64,000 nucleotides of DNA from Labia minor (taxonomy: Eukaryota; Arthropoda; Insecta; Dermaptera; Spongiphoridae): NCBI GenBank assembly GCA_963082975.1, contig OY720344.1, positions 93,935,228 to 93,999,227 of the forward strand, in the 5' to 3' direction. Positions 51,201-61,900 of the stretch are shown here, piece after piece. The translations under genes and the position numbers were made by a program. Within the stretch, counting starts at the first letter, position 1. Each line of letters starts with the position of its first letter. A model generated the notes under the pieces. That model was not told the origin of the DNA and did not search any database. It was given only the letters and a program-made list of their open reading frames with translations.

Positions 51201-54200
51201 ATATTATTCTCAATTATTATTATTATTATTTACCCAGCTGGATTTATTTGATACATGTTTTATGCTTTTAATAAATAAAATTTACATATTATTTACAAAT
51301 TAGGGTGGATAATAACTATTAGATATTTTTTCTTAAATTGTTTTTTCAGTAATGTTTATACTAGTGAACATTTATTTGTAATTGTTCTTTGGGTGATCAT
51401 TAAAGTCAAATTGAATAAAAGTCTAGGATAACATTTTTCTTAATTTAAAATAAATTATTTTAACACAATAAAAACAAAATTGTTATTACTTCTATTCATA
51501 AACATAACAATATTTTTCTATTGTTCTACTCATTTCAATTGGTTTATATTAAGGTAATAATTTTCAAAGTTTTCTTTTTTTGTGTGTGTTACTTTACATT
51601 CACTACCAGCTCTGAAAAAAAAGAATTGAATTCGGTTAATTTATTTCATAAAGTGCTACTTTTGTAATAATCCTTTTTTTCGCTTTATTTCGTTTTTTTT
51701 TTTTTTGTTTTCTTTATTTATTTCTATTAATATATTTTTCTCTCTTTTTCGTTCCATAGTTTGACTATCCACGCACTTTGCCCGGCGAGGAGTTGCCCTA
51801 TGTTTTCGGCGTGCCATTAGTTGACAGCAAAAGTCGTTATTTTACACAAGAAGAGAAAGCCTTTAGTGAATATATTATGACATTATGGAGCAATTTCGCT
51901 AAAACGGGCAACCCAAACGCTCCCAAGCGAACAGTTTATGGCTTCACTCCAAAAGATTGGCTTGATTGGCTTGAATGGCCCGAGTTTGAAGACTCCAATC
52001 AAACTTATTTGAATTTGGGTAAGTGACAATTTATTATATACAATATAAAATTTTAGAATCTGTTTTAAAAACTTTACATTAAATTAATAATTTCTTTATT
52101 AATATTAAAATAATAAAATACTTGTTAAACAAATATATAATTATCTGTTTTTCTAATTAATTAAAATTAGATAGTAGGATTAATAAAATATTAAAATTCT
52201 ATCAAATAATTAATATTAAATATTAAATAATAAAAAAAATAATAATAAAAAAAAATAATTTTCTTTTTTTCACCTAAAATTCAAAAATAAATAAAATTAA
52301 ATTTCATCATAGTTTACAATCTTATAAAATGCATTTTCAATATATAAAATATTAAATCCACTAAGTATAATTATATATTATTTCATTAAATTGAAAATAT
52401 CCCCTCTGCAAGGTTAATTTATGCAGATGATATATCAAATCAGGAGATTTGGTTGCATAAACTAACGGAGTATGCTATATTTCCATGATCTATCCTAAAC
52501 ATGTGCAATATACGATCCTTGATTTAATCTAGACCTCATAGCAATTTTCTAATCTTATTAATCCCAACCTTTAGACATCTAAATATAAATTACGAGTATT
52601 ATGCGTATAAGTAGTGCAATTATGGGCAAAGTAATTAACGTTTAAATCACGATTGATCTGAGTAATGGATTCAAAGTGTTAGAGTGAGACTAAATTAGAC
52701 TTCACAATATTATTAAAAAGGTTTATTTTAAATGTTTAAGTAGTTTTTATTTAAAAACTTTGAAGTTACCATCTAGCCCCTGGAAGGTAGTCAAAGAGTA
52801 ATTTCGATATGACAAACCACTCTATATATTCTTCAGCAACAAATATAAAATTTATAAATATTACATCTTGGCACCAGCTATCTCAAAATAACATTTGTAT
52901 CACCAATGGGTTAAAGTTACACGAGCAATTATTTCTGAATTTCGACCCAACCACTTTGAATCGTATGTTTATGTTAAAAAATTAATCATATTTACCAGTG
53001 ATGTTTAAATCATTGTTATTTCCCTTCTATAAAGTTGGTAAAATTGAGATATTGTGTAATGTCACCAGAATGACAATTATATTATATTTAATTAGATTTG
53101 CTTCTATGCACCCATTAAATATTGACATCCGAATTTATTACAATATCAGTGTACGTTTATCTGTACTTTTTATCATTTCAATTAATGTCTCATTGTATTG
53201 ACCAATACATTGGTTCTTAAACATTCACCAACAACACAATATTTATAATCAATAAAACTCTCTTTATAAATCGGTAACAATATAATGACATTTTAATCAT
53301 AAAGAATTTTAGTTCAGATATAATTTAAATATTGAAACGACTAATCATTGCAGTAAATCTAAGAAAATTTATTATATTTTATCTCATATATAATAAGAAA
53401 GTACCTGGAACACTAAGCTATCGATCGACCCTTTAACAAATTTATACAATTTATTATTATTACAAACTTTAAAAATTTTACAATTTTTGATTTTTTTTTT
53501 TTGTCTGGGGGAATGATATGATATTTCGTAATTTTAACATATTCTAAAATATTATTAAAATAAATATTTTTAATTTTATTTTGAAATTAAATAAAAAATT
53601 TTAAATATTTTAAATATAAAAAAATATTAATACAATATCAATTAAAAAAGAATGGCGGGAGGAAAATTTCAATATGGATGACGTATTGATGTCGTTATTT
53701 AAATTTACTATATTAAATTAAGAAAATTAAGTTGATTTTACCTGAGGCTGAAACCAATACAGATCGATTTTTCTTTATAAATATGATCTATGCTATCAAT
53801 TTCAAAAAAAACTTTAGAGCGGTTTATATCTCAAAAATATACAATATATATATATTTATATATATATACAATTTTGCTAGTATAATAAGTTAAGATTAAG
53901 TGTATTCATATTCTATTTATTAATATGTAAATCAAATATATTTTATTGTATGAACGATAATATAAATAAAAATTAATTCTTCATTCTTTTTTCATATGCA
54001 TATTTTTATTTTATTAAAATTTCTAATTTACAAAGAAAGTTGATTTTTCCAGAAATCTGAATGAATAAATAGGTTTTGACAAAAATCCACAGAAATTTAG
54101 AAAATATAACTAAAGCGTAAAATAATGTGAAAATCAATACATTCAAAATAAATCTAATTTTTTATTCTAGAATTGAGTAAAACAAATAAACATAAATTCT

Positions 54201-57200
54201 ACTGAATTCCCATAGGACTTTAATTGGGAATTATTCACTAATAATATATAACCTAGTGTGTATTTGTATATACATTCAAAATTGTATTAGAGTGTAAGTA
54301 ATTTGTTTTTTGTTTTATTTTATTCGATTGTTCTTTAGGCATCCAGCCAAAGCTTGGTTCGCGTTATCGTCAAAAGTGGACACATTTTTGGAACTCGGGT
54401 TTACCTGGTATAATCAAATCAGTGACAACTGGAACGAGCACCGCGCGAAATGTAAGCAAACGACCACCGGCCGTCGGCAAACCTGACCGTCCAATCATAA
54501 TCGGCAAGCCAATATATCAGCCGGGACCACCACGTGCCACCTCTCCATTTAATTCTGGACTGCCACTATCGTGGTTTGAGAATTTTAACACTTCTAATCG
54601 GCCAAAAAATATTTTTGGAAATACGGTAAAAAGAGCCACAACTGTTCACCTTTTAATGCTGCTAAAATATACCTCTCTAAATTTCTCCAAGTTCTGTCTC
54701 TTTTCTTTCTCTCTTCTTATTTGATGGTGCCCTTCGACTTGATTTGATTAATTGACCTTAAATGTATTTCATTTTCATTTTTTGAATTAAAAATTAGATA
54801 ATCTTTTTTAATTATAATAATTTATTTCATCTAAATAATTTATATATCATATTAGAAAGATAATACATTGAACATGATATTTATTAGAATAAAAGTTTAT
54901 TTATTTTCTGTTAGTAGAAGTGGGAAAAAACTTTGTCCGTACAGGATATTGTAGATACTTTACAGAGTAATTATTCAAATTATATTTAAGAGGTTTTGCT
55001 TGTTTAGAGGATAGAGAGAGGACTAAGCCTAATCAGATTTGATTTCCATCAAAGTAATTTCGAAAATTAAGTTTACTGGTGATCTCATCGCCCTTCCCCT
55101 CAGGCTTCTTATATACTTCAACTTGATAACGTATCAATTCTTATTCTTACTACATATAATTAATAGTATTCTTCTGCTTTTGAAAAATGTCATGCTTATT
55201 TGTTCCTTATTAAGCATGAAATTATTTACTATTTATATACTTAATATCTAGTAGTATAGATTAAATATAAACTTTGAAAAGAATTAATTTTTGGGCCGAT
55301 TGTAACATATTTACTAATATTTATCTTGCCAGAGATAGTATTGCGATCACGAAAATTTTCGATGTCAAGATTATGATGTTTTTATACGTTTTCAAGGTCC
55401 TTGAGTCATTTTCACTAAGGTTGAGAAAATCTCTGTGTGTGTATGTAGACAAGATTAAGCAAAACGGGTTTGAGCTAGAAAAATGAAATTTGGTAAACGG
55501 GCATTATTCCAAATTCGTAATGCTCTATCAACTTTTGAGAAATGTAGCTCAACCGTTTTCATTTTTTTTCCTCTAAGCCGACCGAAAAAATAAAGATATA
55601 TGTTGGATATTTTTTCACATGATTAAAAATTGTATAAAACTGGTATATATAGAATTTCAGCTTGATTGAATCGCTGAAATTATCGGAATTAATTTTTTAA
55701 CACGTTGACTGGCAATCACGCGCCAGCAAGTGACGAGGTGGCATGAACAAAGAGCCAAACACGCGCTGGTTTATTAAATATTATTTATTAATTTTAATTT
55801 ATAATTAATTAAACTTAATTTAAATATAATATATGTTATTTAATCCAATTTAAAATGCGAGATAATCGAATGGAGTCTCGTAAAAATATATAAATAAAAA
55901 AATAACTATTGTAGAACTAGTCTAGCAATATCCAGAGATAAATTTAAATATAATATATGTTATTTAATCCAATTGAAATTTGCGAGATAGTCGAGTGGAG
56001 ACACTCCAGATTTTTTATTTAAACAATAAGGCTTTATTTTTTAAATGAGATATATAAGAAATCTTAAAAATATTTACAATTTTACTTCCATATTTTAGAT
56101 TAAGATTTATTTAGGAAGTTTCTAATTTTAAAAATACATGAAAAAAAATAAAATAATAGAATTTTATTCATAGAATAAGGTTGAAAATAATCAATAAAAA
56201 AACAGGAGATGAATTTCTGCATATAAAAGTGAAATTTTAAATTTTCTCAAAGAATTGTATTAAAGTCAAAATTTTTAAATTAATCCTAAACTATATTCGA
56301 TTAACACTAAGAATAATAATTAAATAGTAAAATTATTAAATTACTTATAAAATTATATATATATATATATATATACAGAGTAATTATCATTAAAATCCGA
56401 TATTTATTCTATAAAATAAAAAAACAATTCTTAAAAGAACTTCAAATGTGTGTTAAATATTCTTGATGAAGTAAAAAAAGCAAAAGAAAAAAAACTAACT
56501 TCATACACTGTTAGTTGACATACTGTGAAAATGGGACCTCAATTAATTAATTCTACAGTACATACGAACTCGGAAAGTATCAAATATACAAAATCGTTTA
56601 ATTTAGCAATTTCTATATTAAAAAAATATTATTATTCATGATTAATAAAAATGTCCTTCCGTTTTTCACAAAGTTCACTCTAAAATTGAAATAGAAGAAC
56701 CTTATCACTCCAAATTCACTTAAATTTAAGATTATATAATTTTTTAAAAATAAAATTGAAGGTTGACTAAAATAGGGAAAGATTCTAAAAGCCAATAAAA
56801 ATAAACTTAACTAAATGCTTATAAAATATAGAAATTGTTTGCTAATTTAACCATCTCTCTAAATTTTATAGTAATACTGTACAACTTAAATAAATAACAT
56901 GTAACATATTATACATATTTTATAGTTGAGGTTTTATTTAAATAGTTATAAATCAACACCTAGTTTATATTTTTAAATGAAGTTTATATTTTCAATTGGT
57001 TGTACATATATTTTTGTTTAAAATTAATAATTATTTCATTTTCCTCTCCAATCCTTGATATACTTATATGTTTATACATTTATATATTATAATGAATAAT
57101 AAAATCATTATGAAGCATTATCAAATTATCATATATATTCTATAAATACTTACTTAAATGTATTTAAAGTTGGCTCTGTTAATAGTTAAAAATAAAATTA

Positions 57201-58954
57201 TTTTTAAATTTGTTTTAATATTTATAATAATAGAAATATTTATTTATACAAATTTAAATAAATAATGTCTGACTACTGAAATTAGTATAATCTAATCACT
57301 ATCACTAAACCCTTCAAATATAATTCAAACAGTTAGTTAATATAAAAATAGTAGAAATAGTCTTTGAATATTTATATTTTCATTCTATTTCACCAAGCAT
57401 TATTTATTTAAATATATATACGTATATATGTTACTATCGTCAAATTGTTTATTGATATAGTAAATCTCTAGTGTAAATACTTGTACCTATGCATATTCCT
57501 AGATATGTATATACGTTCATCTTTCGTTTGATCATGTGTTTTGATTTCTTTTTTTTTCTTTATTTGTTACAATTTCTAAATATGCAAATATTTAAAGGAT
57601 AATGTTTGTATAAGACGTGGTTTATTCACGAGACTCGATAATTATGCATTTTATTTATTTAGCTCTAATGCACCGTTGTTGTTGGCTGATTTCAGGTGCT
57701 GGACCCCATTGATCAAGGGATGGGAGATCCCCCTTCTACGGGGACCCGCCTTCCTGTATTTCCTATCCCGCCCACTAACATGCCAACCGATCCGTCAATC
57801 TCCACCCAAGGTGCGTCGATGGCGTTCATTATCGTCATCGTGATTGGCACTGCCTTCCTTTTAATCAATATTATCGCTGTCACCTATATATATGTCCAAA
57901 GGGTGAGACTAAAACGAAGAGAGCAAATATTACAGGTAAAAATCAACAGACAAATTAATCAATAGATATCAAATGAATTTTACCATTTGCTTTTAGAATA
58001 ACTATGAGCCTACTAGAGTAATGGGAGGTGGGGGTGATGAAGACTATGAAGCTGTAAGAATGACACAAATGGAACCCACAAGCCGTTGGATTCAAAGACA
58101 GGGCAGTGTTTCAACAATGGACCCTAATATGAAAGCAAGTATTAATTTAAAATATGAATTTTTAGATACCATTAAATATATAATCAATTTTACATAATAT
58201 TATATAGAATATTATATACACTGTGGAGATACTCGAATGTCATCGTTAACTCGTTCAAGGAAAACCGACGACAACCAAAAACGACTGCAAGCAAATTGAA
58301 TTTTCCCATAAGAAATAACTAAAAACTAAGTAATCCTTTCCAGGACCCCAATATCACTCATATATATATGCTATTTTCATCATGATTTTAATAATATTAT
58401 TGCTAAATTTTAATAAATAAAGTTAAATTACATTATCAATAAAAGAAATATAAATAAATGAGAAAATAAATAATCAAAATAATAAAAAGTCGAAATAAAG
58501 CTATAGATTAAGCGTGTATTAGTATAGCGCAGTCTACCTTGGTTTGTGATTTCTTTGATTGAAACACAACCACTATCGTTTTCTTCCTGTCCCACAGTAC
58601 TCTATGTTATTTTTGAATATTTTTTCAACACTTTTATTGGAAAATAAACTTGAAGTACGGTTGATTTAGTTTATCAAAAGAAATTTAGGAAAATGTAAAG
58701 GATTAAAGTATAGTAGAGTATAAAATAGACTATAGAGAAAACGAAAAGTTAAAGAAAATCTATCATTAAGATTCAAAACCAAAGGGTCAATGCCTCTTGT
58801 CAAAATTTACATGGGTCAAAAAGAAATTTGTATTTCAAAAACGGCGATGACTGAAGTAAATGACGAGAACTAGGAGTGAATTTCCGACGAAATTTTTGAG
58901 GAGTCCTGAATGTGACGACATGCATTTGCGACGACTTCAGAGTATCCTCTGTAT

Positions 58955-58991
<37 letters not shown>

Positions 58992-61900
58992 GAAGTAACC
59001 ATATGTTCTTCCATTCAATTTTTATTCTCTTCCAAATCTTTCATAATATTGTTTGTCAACTAATCCTATCATTTCCCAAACCCAATGTTTGTTAACATAA
59101 ATTTCTCACTATTCATTGTAGACTTACATATTTGATGACTTTTTAAGTGTGCATAGAGATCATGCAATTCTTTATTATATTCTACATAGATAAATATATC
59201 ATTTAAATATATTTGCTTTATGATTTTGTAGGTGAAAGACTGGATTGCCCATGAAATAAGTAAATATTCACCAAAATATTTTCGACGAGGAGGAAGTAAA
59301 GGAGACACACCAAGTGTTTTTTCGAAGTCCCTTGAACGAATCGATTCACAATTGTATTCATCAACGAATCGACCAAAAAAATCTGTCCTGAAACGATCGA
59401 ATACTACTGGAGATGGCCTCGCGAATCCTGAAGAGACGGCTGCGTCAAATGGCAGTCGAGTGAGCAGGACAAGTATTATGCTCAAGCCCTTTCACCTGCC
59501 CCACACTGATAACCATCAACAGGTGAGGTTTGAGGTTTGAGGAATAAAAAACTGACACTTTTAATTATGACCGTTAAAATTTAATTGAAAATCACTATTA
59601 TAAATAAATGAAATAATATATGTTTAAATTTCTTAAAATAATTTATTAATAATTTAATTGAATGAATTACACATTAAAAAATTAATATTTCGATTGGTTT
59701 AAATCAAATTAAATTTCGATTAAAAATTAATATTTTTTAAAAACTTATATATATATAAATTTCTTCTCCTCTTTACTTTATATCTTTAATTTCGGAAAAT
59801 TGTACAAAAATTGTATAATTTTGTAAGAATTTTTTTTTTATTTCAAGGCTTTTATTGGCAAAATGTTTAGATGTGAAAGCCAAACCCGAGTGAAAATGAA
59901 TGGCCAAAAGAAAAGAGTAAACAAATCTACAATTCATGGAACTTTCATCTTAAATAAATTCTTTTGACGTTTTTATTTATTTTACCTTTTGAATAAAGAA
60001 AATAAATATTTTTTTTTAATTTTTTTAATACACAGTAACAATTTAAAATTTTGTACAATAACATCAGTTCAACTACTAACTTTTCTTTTTATGATTAAAT
60101 ATTTCTGTTTAAAAAAAAAACTTTTAAAAGAATTTGATTTTAATAAAAATCATTCACTCTTGAGATGAGTGTGTCTAACCGAATGTACTTCTATAATCAT
60201 TTATGAGAATTTATTATATAAACTTTGTAACAAGACTAAATAAAGTATTTTTTTTCAATTTTAAATATACATATATTTCCAAATGTTATGTAATATATGT
60301 TTGTTTTGATATCAAACTAAAAATTTAGATTTATTTAGATTTTCATAACTTCAAAAATTAATAATTAATTACAAACTAACTTTAACTTTTAGTTATTATT
60401 ATTATTTAATTTAAGGTTTCACAAATCAATTATGAAGACCTGTGTCGGCTAGATTTTACTATAAGAAATAATAAATTTATAAGATAACAATAAGTTTAAT
60501 GATAATAAATATATAAATTAATCACAGCTGTAAAGAAAAATCTACTCCAATTATGTAGGTACACTATCATTAAAATTGGAACATCAGAAGATTCTAATGG
60601 CTATGAACTTTTTTCCGATACTTTTCCATCTCTTATTTCTTAAAAATATTTTGTATCTATATGAAACATATTTACAAATAAATTCGAAACAATTTTTGTT
60701 CAATTATTATAACACTAAGTAATAAATTTCAAGATAATGAATGCCCTGAAGTACTTTTTAGGTTATAATTATAGAAGGGAATTTTACTTACTTTTTAAAA
60801 AAAATTACTATTATTATACAAATATACAATTATAATTATTTTAAAAATTAAAAAAAAAATATAATAATAATATTAATAAATAAAAAAAAATATATTATTT
60901 TAATTTTAATATATTAACATTGCTTTCTTCAGACAGATTACGTCACATGAAGAAAGAGTTCGTTAAGTATTAGTATTATAAATTATTTTAAAGAATCTAT
61001 TGTTTCTCGAATTGACCTATAAACACAATAAATTTATTCACAAACCCCTGGTATACAATAGAATTTCAATCTATGTTTATTTTCAGGCACCTCTCCCAAT
61101 CCATCATCAACATTCAAAATCTGATCCGGCTTCCTACCCGGCGCGTGTTGTTGATATCCGCCTTGAAGATGTCAACGTCACTTCCAGAGACGAGGGTGAT
61201 GAAAAAAAGAGTGAGTGTAACCTCCCCACACTTCTTCCTCTCTTATCTTACCTGCCTCTTTACTCAACCTTTGCCCGCATTATTAATTATAATATAATTG
61301 AGTCTTTGACTCAGAGATCTAATTTATTTCCATAAAAGATATAATCAAACGGTCCGCTATTGTGGAAAATGCAATTATACACTTACGAAAATTAAATTAC
61401 AGTTTGGATTTCACTCAATAACATGCATAATATAAAATTTATCATTTTATTTTGTATATTTTAATTAAAACCTGAAATTGTTATTAATTAATGAATAACA
61501 GACTTTAATTTAAAAATTATAATGAAAAATATTTATTAATTTAAATTGAAATAATAAAAAAAATATTTTTTTTTTATCAAATATATATTCACGAACAGTG
61601 GCGTCGGGCCGGGGAGGGGGCACATTGTGCAAAAAATAAATTTAAAAACGATTAGTTTTGTAACTGAGAATCCAAAAGAAAAAAGCATCTTTAAATTACA
61701 TATAAGTATAGTCTAAACGTTATGAATAAATAAATAAATAATTTATTTTGTCAAAAATTTTTCTGGGGGATACCCCCGGACCATCCCGTGCCCCCCCCCC
61801 CCCCAACATATTAGATCACGCTACGCCACTGTTCACGAATACTTTAATAATCTATTTTATACAATTATTTCAAAATTTAGCTTCATTTTGATTATTATTA

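Noticed and set aside
53860-53905. Possible Helitron 3' end (ACAATTTTGCTAGTATAAT)
   Set aside because: CTAG followed by T, but no GC hairpin before it; similarity at 36500 shows only that it is a repeat.
58135-58197. Read-through of exon 10 to the TAA about 60 bases later as the protein end
   Set aside because: The next acceptor restores frame and family-like sequence, and exons 11-13 keep phase; read-through is at most a minor form.
59069-59485. 138-codon - strand frame opposite neuroligin exon 11
   Set aside because: Antisense shadow of a confidently spliced coding exon.
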